A stretch of DNA of 64,000 nt from Deltaproteobacteria bacterium (GCA_020635195.1 JACKAG010000002.1:62001-126000), one strand, 5' to 3'. Positions 25,753 to 33,571 are shown, counted from the stretch's first letter. Notes: generated from the sequence alone by a model not told the origin. Program-made: numbers and translations.

Positions 25753-27017
25753 TTGGGTCAGGTGCAGATGAGCTCAGACAGTATGATGTCAGTGTCCGTG
25801 AAGATGGAAGTCTGACGATCAGTGGGATCGATCAGAGTCTTTTGGTTTCGGATGAGGGATGGTATGCCCAGGCTTTGGGAAACAGGCGTTTTCTTGTCCG
25901 CAATGAGCAGGATCGTCCGGCTGTTGAGCACTCAAAAATTCCTGGCTACGCCTGGGTTTCTGCACATCAGCTGTATGCTCTTTTGAAGGGGATACATGAA
26001 AGTTTGTGGACGGGCATGTTATCTGTAGAGACGAGTGTCGGATCAAAATCTATTTATTTTCTTCATGGGGATCTTGTCTTTGCCGGTTCAGGTTTGTTCG
26101 ATGACCGTCTTGGTGAGGTGATCTATAGGGAGGGGGACCTTTCTCTGGATGAGCTGACAGACTCTGCTGCACAGGTCACCCGGAACCGTAAGTTTGGTCA
26201 GGTCCTGATTTCTTCTGGTTTATTTGATCATGTCCGCCTGTGGGATGCTTTAAAAGCTCAGGTGTATCAGATTGTCTGTAGTATTTTTATGGATGAACAT
26301 GTAGGGGTTGAGTTTTTTTCTCATGAAGAGCCCACTTCTGAAGTTCGTTTTTCTTATGGTACAGCAGAGCTCCTGGAACGCTGTTTTGCTTTTGGTAATA
26401 TGTATCTGGGCTTTGTTTCCCGGATGGAGGATAGCACTGAAATTAGTCTGAGCAACCAGGAGCAGGCTGACCTGCAGTATCCTCCGGGAACCTTTCTGGG
26501 AGACCTGATTCAGCTTCTGCACTCTGTGAATACCGTTAAAGGGCTGCTTGAGGTTTCGAAGCTTAAAAAACAATACACCCTGATGGGATTGATGTTTCTG
26601 ATGAATGAGGGTTTATGTCATCTTCAGGAGTTGAAGCCTGTCAGGATGCCAGAGGGCCGGAGTTATTTACTGAGCCTGAAAAGTAAGATGAATATTTATG
26701 AGCTGTTGCTTGAGGAAGCGCATGTTTTGTTTGAAGAAGCTGGTGAGCAATTCCCGGCTGCTGAAATGCAGTTAATGGCAAGAACCCTCAATGAAGACAG
26801 ATATCCGGTGCTGTTTTTAAACAGCGAAGGACAGCTTCATCCGGAGTCTATACACCATGTTTTTTTTCAGTGCCTTGCAGTTCGTAAGCGGGTCATTTAT
26901 TTTGAGGCTGGTGTTGACAGCCTGATTCGCTTCCTCATTCAGGTGGTCAGAGATCGGTTGGGGAGTGAACATTCCGAAAAAGTTATTAATAGTTACAGAA
27001 AGTTTGCATATCGATGA
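25749..27017 (+). CDS. DUF4388/PATAN-type regulatory protein
   Basis: A 422-residue soluble protein. Residues from about 75 to 195 show a DUF4388/PATAN-like pattern: LYALLKGIHESLWTGMLSV, then SIYFLHGDLVFAGSGLFDDRLG, GEVIYREGDLSLDELT and KFGQVLISSGLFDHVRLWDAL with QVYQIVCSIF, in which a short beta domain precedes two GspE-N-like helical hairpins. Such domains occur in two-component and motility regulation in Deltaproteobacteria and Cyanobacteria, where they interact with receiver domains. The C-terminal 200 residues, with several helices and NTVKGLLEVSKLKKQYTLM, have no motif I know. It overlaps ntrX by 4 bp at its start and the methyltransferase gene by 4 bp at its end, so it is embedded in the ntrYX operon; a function as NtrX partner is inferred. 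Confidence 0.75.
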   Translation: MIGSGADELRQYDVSVREDGSLTISGIDQSLLVSDEGWYAQALGNRRFLVRNEQDRPAVEHSKIPGYAWVSAHQLYALLKGIHESLWTGMLSVETSVGSKSIYFLHGDLVFAGSGLFDDRLGEVIYREGDLSLDELTDSAAQVTRNRKFGQVLISSGLFDHVRLWDALKAQVYQIVCSIFMDEHVGVEFFSHEEPTSEVRFSYGTAELLERCFAFGNMYLGFVSRMEDSTEISLSNQEQADLQYPPGTFLGDLIQLLHSVNTVKGLLEVSKLKKQYTLMGLMFLMNEGLCHLQELKPVRMPEGRSYLLSLKSKMNIYELLLEEAHVLFEEAGEQFPAAEMQLMARTLNEDRYPVLFLNSEGQLHPESIHHVFFQCLAVRKRVIYFEAGVDSLIRFLIQVVRDRLGSEHSEKVINSYRKFAYR

Positions 27018-27841
27018 GGCCAAAAACTGTGCTTGCGGGACCGCGCATAAAAAATAGCCGTGATTTTCAGAATAAATCCAAGCCCTACCATAAAAAACGT
27101 CGTTCGGCTGGGGGTGGGGGGCATCAGCTGAAGCCGGGGGTTTTTCGGGTTGAAAGTTTGTCTGCTATCAGAGATTTTTTGCTTCGCTGCCCGGAAAAAA
27201 TCCTTGGTATCTGGTGTGATGCTTCGTGTCAGGAAAAAGTCAGGGGAGGGCTTCAGGGGGTGGAGGTCCCTGACTTTCAGCTTCCTGAAGCAGGCAGTGA
27301 GATCCCCTTTTGGGCGGAGATCTCCCTTGATCCATTGACAGAAAAGCAGTTTTTATTGAGGCTTAGTCTGGAAGAACGGCCTTCAGTTCTTCTGGCTCTG
27401 GACCATGTGACAGACCCCAGAAATCTCGGAGCGATTGCCCGTAGTGCTGCTTACTTTGGTGTCAGGTATATTCTTCTCCCAAAAGATCGGCAGGTTGGTC
27501 TGTCTCATGCTTCGGTTAATACCTCACAGGGCGCGTTTGCATGGACAGAGTTGGTGCAGGTGGTGAACTTAAGCCGTACTCTGAGAACATTAAAGAAAGA
27601 ATATGGTTATTGGACGATCGCCTGTGAAAAATCCGGATGTGAGCCTGAGGCTCATGAGGGGCCGCTTGATCCGGTGGTTCTTGTGCTTGGCAATGAAGAA
27701 AAAGGTCTGTCTGCGCTGATTCAGAGGCAATGTGATTTTTCTCTTGGAATTAAAGGGGTTGATGGATGTATGGACTCTTTGAATGTGAGTGTTGCAGCTG
27801 GTGTTATGCTCCGCGCTCTCATACAAAGACAAAAAAAATGA
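27014..27841 (+). CDS. SpoU-family RNA 2'-O-ribose methyltransferase (RlmB/TrmH-like)
   Basis: A 275-residue SPOUT methyltransferase with the three SpoU motifs in the C-terminal knot: motif 1 DPRNLGAIARSA near residue 135 with the catalytic Arg nearby, motif 2 VLVLGNEEKGLS near 220 and motif 3 SLNVSVAAGVML near 258. The N-terminal region of about 100 residues is basic at first (KPYHKKRRSAGGGG) and then has an L30e-like substrate-binding look. This architecture fits RlmB (23S rRNA G2251) better than TrmH, but either is possible. The ATG at 27014 overlaps the stop of the preceding gene (ATGA). It is followed by an 86-bp gap and the tRNA cluster promoter. Confidence 0.88.
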   Translation: MRPKTVLAGPRIKNSRDFQNKSKPYHKKRRSAGGGGHQLKPGVFRVESLSAIRDFLLRCPEKILGIWCDASCQEKVRGGLQGVEVPDFQLPEAGSEIPFWAEISLDPLTEKQFLLRLSLEERPSVLLALDHVTDPRNLGAIARSAAYFGVRYILLPKDRQVGLSHASVNTSQGAFAWTELVQVVNLSRTLRTLKKEYGYWTIACEKSGCEPEAHEGPLDPVVLVLGNEEKGLSALIQRQCDFSLGIKGVDGCMDSLNVSVAAGVMLRALIQRQKK

Positions 27842-27858
27842 AAATGAATATTCTTCCG

Positions 27859-27885
27859 TTGACCTTTCGCCAGAGCTAATATAGT
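27859..27885 (+). promoter_or_regulatory. Putative promoter of the tRNA-tuf operon
   Basis: TTGACC (27859-27864) and TATAGT (27880-27885) are 15 bp apart, slightly short of the ideal, followed by a C-rich discriminator (AACCCCGTG). GC-rich discriminators are typical for stable-RNA promoters under stringent control. The tRNA-Thr begins about 43 bp downstream of the -10 element. Confidence 0.55.
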
Positions 27886-27927
27886 TACTAACCCCGTGCC
27901 CAGACGCGATGTCATGGGAACAAAAGG

Positions 27928-28003
27928 GCTGGCTTAGCTCAGTTGGTAGAGCAGCTGATTTGTAATCAGCAGGTCGTAGGTTCGAAGCCTATAGCCAGCT
28001 CCA
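27928..28003 (+). tRNA. tRNA-Thr (anticodon TGT)
   Basis: A 76-nt cloverleaf: acceptor GCTGGCT pairs with AGCCAGC, D arm AGCTCAGTTGG-type, anticodon loop TTTGTAA with anticodon TGT flanked by GCTGA/TCAGC, T loop TTCGAAG, and encoded CCA. First of four tRNAs whose order Thr-Tyr-Gly-Thr before tuf is the same as E. coli thrU-tyrU-glyT-thrT-tufB. Confidence 0.97.
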
Positions 28004-28005
28004 TA

Positions 28006-28091
28006 GGAGGGGTGCCCGAGTGGTCAAAGGGGGCGGGCTGTAAACCCGCTGACTTCGGTCTACATAGGTTCGAAACCTATCCCCTCCACCA
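28006..28091 (+). tRNA. tRNA-Tyr (anticodon GTA)
   Basis: An 86-nt class II tRNA with a long variable arm: acceptor GGAGGGG pairs with CCCCTCC, anticodon loop CTGTAAA with anticodon GTA between GCGGG and CCCGC, variable arm GACTTCGGTC, T loop TTCGAAA and encoded CCA. It follows tRNA-Thr with a 2-nt spacer, so processing from a common transcript is certain. Confidence 0.97.
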
Positions 28092-28097
28092 TTGTGA

Positions 28098-28174
28098 GCG
28101 GGAGTAGCTCAGCTGGCTAGAGCATTAGCCTTCCAAGCTAAGGGTCGCGGGTTCGAATCCCGTCTCCCGCTCCA
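28098..28174 (+). tRNA. tRNA-Gly (anticodon TCC)
   Basis: A 77-nt cloverleaf: acceptor GCGGGAG pairs with CTCCCGC, anticodon loop CTTCCAA with anticodon TCC between TTAGC and GCTAA, T loop TTCGAAT, encoded CCA. The usual glyT partner in the thrU-tyrU-glyT-thrT order. Confidence 0.97.
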
Positions 28175-28237
28175 TTTATCCTGATGTAGGATATACGCGG
28201 AATGCAGGGTGGAATGGTTCTGTAAAGGTTTTATGGG

Positions 28238-28274
28238 AAGGCAAATCCCTGCATATGCAAGGGGGGTTTGCCTT
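28238..28274 (+). other. Hairpin between tRNA-Gly and tRNA-Thr
   Basis: AAGGCAAA (28238-28245) pairs with TTTGCCTT (28267-28274), enclosing CCCT/AGGG and a GCATATGC self-complementary tip. The 136-bp tRNA-Gly to tRNA-Thr spacer is unusually long for the cluster, and this hairpin fills its centre. It is probably an RNase processing site or a partial attenuator; no T-run follows. Confidence 0.5.
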
Positions 28275-28310
28275 TTGCAGGTTCCGGCGTAGGCTGGGCA
28301 GGCAAAAAGT

Positions 28311-28385
<75 letters not shown>

Positions 28386-28508
28386 TATATTCGGGATCGT
28401 ATACAAGATACGGATGACGATAGGGCAACAAAGCAATTTATTAGGATAAAACGGTGAATGCCCGTTGGCGGAGAGCTGCTGACTTTCGCCGTCGGCCTGG
28501 AGGATGAA

Positions 28509-29708
28509 ATGGCTAAAGAGAAGTTTCAGCGAACCAAACCTCACGTTAACGTCGGAACCATTGGTCACGTAGACCATGGAAAAACGACGCTGACTGCGGC
28601 AATCACAAAAGTTATGTGCATGGTTCACGGTGGCGAGACAAAGGCGTTTGATGAAATTGACAAAGCGCCTGAAGAAAAAGCTCGCGGGATTACAATTTCA
28701 ACAGCTCATGTTGAATACCAATCGCCTCAGCGTCACTATGCTCACGTTGACTGCCCGGGCCACGCCGACTATGTTAAAAACATGATCACTGGTGCGGCCC
28801 AGATGGATGGCGCGATTCTTGTGGTGAGCGCGACAGACGGACCTATGCCTCAGACTCGCGAGCATATTCTGCTTGCTCGTCAGGTCGGTGTTCCTAAGAT
28901 CGTCGTCTTCCTGAACAAGTGCGACATGATCGGAGAAGGAGACGAAGAGCTTCTGGATCTGGTTGAGATGGAAGTCCGTGATCTTCTGAGCCAGTATCAG
29001 TTTGATGGGGACAATATTCCGATTATTCGTGGATCTGCACTTCATGCTCTTAACTCTGAGAATGCTGATGATCCATGGGCGAAAAAGGTTATCGAGCTGA
29101 TTGATGCCTGTGACGCAGAGATTCCTGTGCCTGAGCGAGCGGTTGATAAGCCCTTTATTATGCCGATCGAAGATGTCTTTTCAATCTCTGGTCGCGGTAC
29201 TGTTGTAACCGGAAGAATCGAAGCTGGTATCGTCCATGTCGGCGATGAAATTGAAATTGTGGGAATCAAAGACACCACAAAGACAACTTGTACAGGTGTA
29301 GAAATGTTCCGCAAGCTTCTCGATGAGGGGCAGGCAGGGGACAATGTAGGAATCCTTCTGCGCGGAACTAAGCGAGAGGATGTGTTGCGTGGTCAGGTAT
29401 TGGCTAAGCCAGGTAGCATCAAGCCTCATACAAAGTTCAAGGCTAAGGTTTACATTCTGACCAAAGAAGAGGGTGGACGTCACACTCCATTCTTCAAGGG
29501 ATATCGTCCGCAGTTTTATTTCCGGACTACGGACGTAACCGGAGCAGTAACTCTTCCCGAGAATGTTGAGATGGTTATGCCTGGTGATAACATCGACATG
29601 GATGTTGAACTTATTGCTCCTATCGCAATGGATGAGGAGCTGAGATTTGCGATCCGTGAAGGTGGCCGAACAGTTGGTGCTGGTGTTGTGGCCTCTATTA
29701 TCCAATAA
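28509..29708 (+). CDS. tuf: Elongation factor Tu
   Basis: A 399-residue translation GTPase that delivers aminoacyl-tRNA to the ribosome. It shows GHVDHGKTTL (P loop), RGITISTAHVEY (switch I), DCPGHADYVKNM (switch II), NKCDM and SALHAL for guanine binding, and the C-terminal barrel ending GRTVGAGVVASIIQ. The frame is open to 28458, but the ATG at 28509 gives the standard start MAKEKFQRTKPHVNVG and is preceded by GGAGG. It is co-transcribed with the four upstream tRNAs and followed by an intrinsic terminator. This is the only tuf in the window; the str operon copy often found after fusA is absent. Confidence 0.99.
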   Translation: MAKEKFQRTKPHVNVGTIGHVDHGKTTLTAAITKVMCMVHGGETKAFDEIDKAPEEKARGITISTAHVEYQSPQRHYAHVDCPGHADYVKNMITGAAQMDGAILVVSATDGPMPQTREHILLARQVGVPKIVVFLNKCDMIGEGDEELLDLVEMEVRDLLSQYQFDGDNIPIIRGSALHALNSENADDPWAKKVIELIDACDAEIPVPERAVDKPFIMPIEDVFSISGRGTVVTGRIEAGIVHVGDEIEIVGIKDTTKTTCTGVEMFRKLLDEGQAGDNVGILLRGTKREDVLRGQVLAKPGSIKPHTKFKAKVYILTKEEGGRHTPFFKGYRPQFYFRTTDVTGAVTLPENVEMVMPGDNIDMDVELIAPIAMDEELRFAIREGGRTVGAGVVASIIQ

Positions 29709-29719
29709 TAGAGATCAGG

Positions 29720-29755
29720 CTGACCGGGTCTTAGGCTCAGTCGGTCAGATTTTTT
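29720..29755 (+). terminator. Intrinsic terminator after tuf
   Basis: CTGACCG (29720-29726) pairs with CGGTCAG (29742-29748), followed by ATTTTTT. Classical stem and T-run, 12 bp after the tuf stop; downstream transcription of tRNA-Trp, secE and nusG depends on read-through or on another promoter. Confidence 0.85.
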
Positions 29756-29773
29756 GTTGCTGTAAATAGGTGT

Positions 29774-29846
29774 AGGCGAGTAGTTCCAACGGTAGAACGA
29801 CGGATTCCAAATCCGTAAGCTGGGGGTTCGAATCCCTCCTCGCCTG
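29774..29846 (+). tRNA. tRNA-Trp (anticodon CCA), CCA end not encoded
   Basis: A 73-nt cloverleaf: acceptor AGGCGAG pairs with CTCGCCT, anticodon loop TTCCAAA with anticodon CCA between ACGGA and TCCGT, T loop TTCGAAT, discriminator G. The gene ends with TTTTTTA instead of CCA, unlike the four tRNAs before tuf, so this tRNA needs CCA-adding enzyme. Position between tuf and secE is conserved in many bacteria, usually with rpmG, which is missing here. Confidence 0.96.
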
Positions 29847-29895
29847 TTTTTTATTTTCAGAAATGTTTCCTGCAAAAAAGAAGTAGGTTCCTGCT

Positions 29896-30276
29896 ATGGG
29901 AAAAGATGATGCAACCTGGTTGAATATCTGCTACCTGGCTTTAGCAGGAATTCTTGCTTATGTTGCCTTTAGCGCATTTTATACCGTTGGTCTTCAGTCT
30001 GGCTGGAGTGACCGTTTTGATGACTGGTATCCTCTGTTGTCCCGGATGGGTGCCTTGTTGGCAGGAGGAGGGGCTGTTTTATGGCTCCGCTCGTCGATAT
30101 CCCGGCGAGAGTATCATCTTTCTGCGATTGGTGAAGTAAGGAAAGTTACCTGGCCGTCTGCTGCCGATACGAAACGAATGACCTTGGTGGTCGTTGTTGT
30201 TGTCGCTATTTTTTCCGTTATTCTGACTATTTTTGACATCCTCTGGTCGAAGGTCTTGCAGTTCATCCTTTCATAG
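29896..30276 (+). CDS. secE: Preprotein translocase subunit SecE
   Basis: A 126-residue inner-membrane protein of the SecYEG channel. Three hydrophobic segments are visible (near residues 13-31, 48-65 and 97-122), as in the long enterobacterial form. The cytoplasmic amphipathic helix and hinge before the last segment, IGEVRKVTWPSAADTKRMT, is the family signature. The ATG at 29896 lies 49 bp after tRNA-Trp and 80 bp before nusG, the universal secE-nusG order. Confidence 0.95.
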   Translation: MGKDDATWLNICYLALAGILAYVAFSAFYTVGLQSGWSDRFDDWYPLLSRMGALLAGGGAVLWLRSSISRREYHLSAIGEVRKVTWPSAADTKRMTLVVVVVVAIFSVILTIFDILWSKVLQFILS

Positions 30277-30355
30277 TGCTGACAGCTCATAAGGGATGGT
30301 CTGTTTCTGATACAGGCTGTGTTTGTTATTTTGAGATTGTGTTATTGGGGTGAAC

Positions 30356-31111
30356 ATGGATTCTGTCGAAGAAACAAAAACAGATCATCTTACAGAGCAA
30401 GCTTCGGAACAGAGCTCCGAAGCTTGCTCTGCTGCTGAAAGTTTTTCTGCAGAGGGGGTGTCTGCTCATCCTGCGCAGGAAACGACGGTAGATGTTGCGT
30501 CTCCAGAGGGAGCAGCTGTCGATGAGTTTGCCGGGTTGACAGATGAAGAGCGTACAATTGTCACCGACCCTCGCTATCGCTGGTATATCGTTAATACATA
30601 CTCCGGTTCAGAGGAGACGGCAAGGTTGGCTCTGAAGGAGCGGATCGTCCGGGGTGGTCTGGAAGAGCAGTTTGGTGAGATTTTTGTCCCGAAAATGGTT
30701 GTGGAAAAAGTTCTGAAAAGTGGCAAAAAGAAGCTCATGGACAGGACGACATTTCCGGGATACATCATGGTCCAGATGAACATGAATGATCAGACGATGG
30801 GTTGTGTTACCTCAACACCGAAGGTGACAGGATTTGTCGGGAATCGCCGTAACCCACGCCCCATGGGGGATCGGGAGGTTCTACGGTTGTTGAATCCGGC
30901 AGTTGCCGCTGCGAATAAAGCAGAGGATGCCAGTCGGCAGATATTTAAAAAAGGAGAGGGAATCCGGGTCACCGATGGTCCCTTTACTAATTTTGACGGG
31001 ATTATTGATGAGGTTCGGGCAGATAAGATGAAGCTCAAGGTCCTCGTCAGCATATTTGGCCGCGAAACTCCGGTTGAACTCAGCTATAACCAGGTTGAAA
31101 AACAAAGTTAG
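30356..31111 (+). CDS. nusG: Transcription antitermination factor NusG with long acidic N-terminal extension
   Basis: A 251-residue NusG against about 180 in E. coli. The first 60 or so residues are low in complexity, acidic and Ser/Ala/Glu-rich. The NGN domain begins at RYRWYIVNTYSGSEE and contains FGEIFVPKMVVEKV and FPGYIMVQMNMND; the KOW domain near the end reads FKKGEGIRVTDGPFTNFDG and ends with FGRETPVELSYNQVEK. NusG links RNA polymerase to Rho and the ribosome. The ATG at 30356 is preferred to the in-frame GTG at 30350 because GGGGTG sits just upstream. The beginning of the coding region contains a perfect 16-bp inverted repeat. nusG lies between secE and the L11 operon promoter. Confidence 0.95.
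   Translation: MDSVEETKTDHLTEQASEQSSEACSAAESFSAEGVSAHPAQETTVDVASPEGAAVDEFAGLTDEERTIVTDPRYRWYIVNTYSGSEETARLALKERIVRGGLEEQFGEIFVPKMVVEKVLKSGKKKLMDRTTFPGYIMVQMNMNDQTMGCVTSTPKVTGFVGNRRNPRPMGDREVLRLLNPAVAAANKAEDASRQIFKKGEGIRVTDGPFTNFDGIIDEVRADKMKLKVLVSIFGRETPVELSYNQVEKQS
30393..30431. repeat. Perfect 16-bp inverted repeat in the nusG 5' coding region
   Basis: CAGAGCAAGCTTCGGA (30393-30408) pairs without mismatch with its reverse complement at 30416-30431 across a 7-nt loop. It starts 37 nt after the nusG start codon and would form a very stable RNA hairpin in the mRNA; a T-rich stretch (GTTTTTC) follows about 10 nt later. It encodes part of the acidic extension. Confidence 0.85.
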
Positions 31112-31144
31112 AAGAGATAAAATGTCCCCCCTTGGGGTTTCTGT

Positions 31145-31173
31145 TTGACTTTTGTGAATAGTATGCATAAATA
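31145..31173 (+). promoter_or_regulatory. Putative promoter of the L11-L1 operon
   Basis: TTGACT (31145-31150) and TAAATA (31168-31173) are separated by 17 bp and followed by the C-rich discriminator AAGGCCCCC, a combination expected for ribosomal protein promoters under stringent control. The leader to rplK would be about 105 nt and contains a tandem CTCTGAGCAA repeat near 31250. Confidence 0.6.
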
Positions 31174-31287
31174 AAGGCCCCCATGCTGATTTCATGTATC
31201 AGCACCTTCCGGGAAAAAGCTGGCAGGGCTGGGGACGGGAAGAAGCTCTGAGCAACTCTGAGCAAAAGGTAAAAAAGGAGGCTCCTC

Positions 31288-31710
31288 GTGGCCAAAAAGA
31301 TAACTGCTTTTATTAAGTTACAGATTCCTGCCGGCAAGGCGAATCCAGCACCCCCTATTGGTCCTGCGCTAGGTGCGAAGAGCGTTAATATTATGGCCTT
31401 TTGTAAGGAATTTAACGCCCGAACACAAAAGCAAGCCGGAGATATTCTTCCAACTGTAATTACCGTGTATGCAGATAAGTCGTTTTCTTTTATTACGAAA
31501 ACACCTCCTGCATCTCAGCTGTTGATGAGAGCTGCTGGTCTACAGAAGGGGTCTCAAACTCCGGGAAGCAGTGTCTGTGGCTCTGTCACGATGGACCAGG
31601 TCCGGGAAGTCGCGAAAGCCAAGATGGACGATCTGAATGCTTATGACATTGAATCTGCTGCGAAAATTATTGCGGGTTCGGCAAGAAGCATGGGTCTGGA
31701 AGTTAAATAA
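31288..31710 (+). CDS. rplK: 50S ribosomal protein L11
   Basis: A 140-residue protein of the GTPase-associated centre, binding 23S rRNA helices 43-44. The N-terminal domain has the proline-rich segment PAGKANPAPPIGPALGAK and the linker with TPPASQLL; the C-terminal RNA-binding domain contains VCGSVTMDQVREVAKAKM and ends IIAGSARSMGLEVK. The start is GTG at 31288 with AAGGAGG at 7 nt. First gene after the putative L11 promoter. Confidence 0.98.
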   Translation: MAKKITAFIKLQIPAGKANPAPPIGPALGAKSVNIMAFCKEFNARTQKQAGDILPTVITVYADKSFSFITKTPPASQLLMRAAGLQKGSQTPGSSVCGSVTMDQVREVAKAKMDDLNAYDIESAAKIIAGSARSMGLEVK

Positions 31711-31829
31711 GGTATAAGTCAGGAGGTTGTCCCTCCATTATCCAGGGAATGGCCAGTCTGATAATGACTGGGGCAGTAGGAGAGAGCTCTGTTGGAATAG
31801 AACGCTCTCGATAGACTACGGAGATATAA
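31711..31829 (+). promoter_or_regulatory. Structured rplK-rplA intergenic region
   Basis: This 119-bp spacer is long for the L11-L1 pair. CCAGTC (31753-31758) pairs with GACTGG (31766-31771) across a 7-nt loop, and GAGAGC near 31782 pairs with GCTCTC about 16 nt later. L1 represses its own operon by binding an mRNA mimic of its rRNA site, so this is a possible place for such a site; that link is inference. Confidence 0.35.
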
Positions 31830-32522
31830 ATGAGCAGGCGTGGAAAGAAGTACCGCAACCTTTGCAAAGAGATGGACCTGACCAAGGTTTATCCTTTGTC
31901 AGATGCGGTAGAACTGGCAAAAAAAGCATCTTATTCTAAGTTCGGTGGAAGCCTTGATCTGGCAGTGAACCTTGGCGTTGATCCTCGGCATGCTGATCAG
32001 AACGTGCGAGGGGCTTGCCCGCTACCACATGGTCTTGGGAAAGAAGTCAGAATCGTTGTTTTTGCCAAAGGTCAGAAAGCTGTTGAGGCTTCAGAGGCGG
32101 GTGTTGAATTTGTTGGTGCGGATGATCTGGCAGAGAAAATTCAGGCTGGATGGCTGGATTTCGATCAGGTCGTCGCGACCCCGGATATGATGGCTGTTGT
32201 GGGTAAGCTTGGTCGTGTATTGGGGCCAAGAGGTCTGATGCCAAATCCAAAGCTGGGAACGGTTACTTTTGACGTCGTTGAAGCGATCAGGCAGATGAAA
32301 GCAGGACGTGTGGAGTACCGGGTTGACAAAGCTGGTATTGTGCATGCATCTGTTGGCAAGCTCTCTATGGACAGTGATAAGTTGCTGGGCAACATAGAGG
32401 CTGTTGTAGAGAGCCTGATAAAAGCAAAGCCGTCAACAGCCAAAGGAACATATCTGAAACGAATGGCTGTTTCTCCGACAATGGGACCGGGCATTAAAGT
32501 TGATCCCCAGCCATTCAGGTAG
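31830..32522 (+). CDS. rplA: 50S ribosomal protein L1
   Basis: A 230-residue protein of the L1 stalk. It starts MSRRGKKYRNLCKEMDL, has SKFGGSLDLAVNLGVDPRHADQ (within the family core), GTVTFDVVEAIRQMKAGRVEYRVDK and ends KRMAVSPTMGPGIKVD, all family hallmarks. The usual internal sequence LMPNPKLGTV is present. It is both a ribosomal protein and the likely autoregulator of the operon. ATG at 31830 after GGAGAT. Confidence 0.98.
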   Translation: MSRRGKKYRNLCKEMDLTKVYPLSDAVELAKKASYSKFGGSLDLAVNLGVDPRHADQNVRGACPLPHGLGKEVRIVVFAKGQKAVEASEAGVEFVGADDLAEKIQAGWLDFDQVVATPDMMAVVGKLGRVLGPRGLMPNPKLGTVTFDVVEAIRQMKAGRVEYRVDKAGIVHASVGKLSMDSDKLLGNIEAVVESLIKAKPSTAKGTYLKRMAVSPTMGPGIKVDPQPFR

Positions 32523-32591
32523 AGTGGGCTGTCAGGCGGAGCTGAGTTTAACGAATTCCCCACGTGCGGGAGCTTGGGCAGGATTTAGAAG

Positions 32592-33119
32592 ATGGCAAAG
32601 GATAAGGCAGCAAAAACAGCTCTGAGAGATGAGCTTGCCGGGCTTTTTAACAAAGCACAGGCTGCAATTGTCGCAGAATACAGTGGCATCAGTGCAAATG
32701 AACTGGCGAATCTGAGAGTTGAATTACGTAAAATCGATACGGAATTCAAGGTTGTTAAAAACCGTATTGCAAAAAAAGCAATTGAAGATTCTGCACATTC
32801 TGCTGAAGAACTAAAAGACAGACTGACCGGACCGGTTGGAGTCGCATATTTGAATGGAGATGTTGCTGCTGGAGCAAAGGCTATGTTGGCTTTTGCAAAG
32901 GGGAACGAGAAATTCAAAGTGACCGGAGGTGTTTTCGAAGGAAAAGCACTATCGGTCAAGGACATTCAGGCTCTGTCTGAGTTGCCAAGCAGAGAAGAAC
33001 TTCTGGCTAAAATTATCGGATCTCTGGTGAGTCCGCATAGAGGTCTCCTCCATTGCATCAATGGAGTTGGCTCAAATCTGGTGCGGGTGATCAATGCGAT
33101 CAAGGATAAAAAAGCATAA
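32592..33119 (+). CDS. rplJ: 50S ribosomal protein L10
   Basis: A 175-residue protein that anchors L7/L12 dimers to the 50S stalk. Family features are AIVAEYSGISANELANLRVELR near residue 25, the segment FKVVKNRIAKKAIED, LTGPVGVAYL and the C-terminal L12-binding helix after LPSREELLAKIIGSL. The 69-bp gap to rplA may hold part of an L10 leader, but I cannot draw its full structure. Adjacent to rplL as usual. Confidence 0.97.
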   Translation: MAKDKAAKTALRDELAGLFNKAQAAIVAEYSGISANELANLRVELRKIDTEFKVVKNRIAKKAIEDSAHSAEELKDRLTGPVGVAYLNGDVAAGAKAMLAFAKGNEKFKVTGGVFEGKALSVKDIQALSELPSREELLAKIIGSLVSPHRGLLHCINGVGSNLVRVINAIKDKKA

Positions 33120-33188
33120 TATTGATTGTAACTTGTTATTAACAATTCCCCGACGAGGATGTTACGGGATAGTTCTTTGGAGGAAGAT

Positions 33189-33566
33189 ATGTCTAGTGTG
33201 ACAAAAGAGCAGGTTGTAGAATACCTTGAGAACCTGACCCTTCTGGAAGCAGCAGGGCTTGTTAAAGAGCTTGAAGAAAAGTTTGGTGTTAGTGCAGCTG
33301 CTCCAGTCGCAGTTGCAGCCGTTGCAGGCGCTGGCTCTGAGGCTGCAGAAGAGCAAACTGAATTTACAGTTGTTCTGAAATCCTTCGGAGACAAAAAGAT
33401 CAACGTGATCAAAGAAATCCGCGCAATTCTTGGTCTTGGCCTGAAAGAGGCTAAAGAACTTGTTGAAGGAGCCCCAAAAGATGTTAAAGAGGGTGTCAGC
33501 AAGGAAGAAGCTGCAAAAATCAAAGAAGCTCTTGAAAAAGCCGGGGCGACAGTCGAAGTCAAATAA
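33189..33566 (+). CDS. rplL: 50S ribosomal protein L7/L12
   Basis: A 125-residue acidic stalk protein that recruits translation factors. The N-terminal dimerisation part reads VVEYLENLTLLEAAGLVKEL, then an Ala-rich hinge (VAVAAVAGAGSEA), then the C-terminal domain with EFTVVLKSFGDKKINVIKEI, the factor-binding segment GLGLKEAKELVEGAPK and GATVEVK at the end. The frame is open to 33159, but the ATG at 33189 has GGAGG at good spacing and gives the standard length. Confidence 0.98.
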   Translation: MSSVTKEQVVEYLENLTLLEAAGLVKELEEKFGVSAAAPVAVAAVAGAGSEAAEEQTEFTVVLKSFGDKKINVIKEIRAILGLGLKEAKELVEGAPKDVKEGVSKEEAAKIKEALEKAGATVEVK

Positions 33567-33571
33567 GCTGT

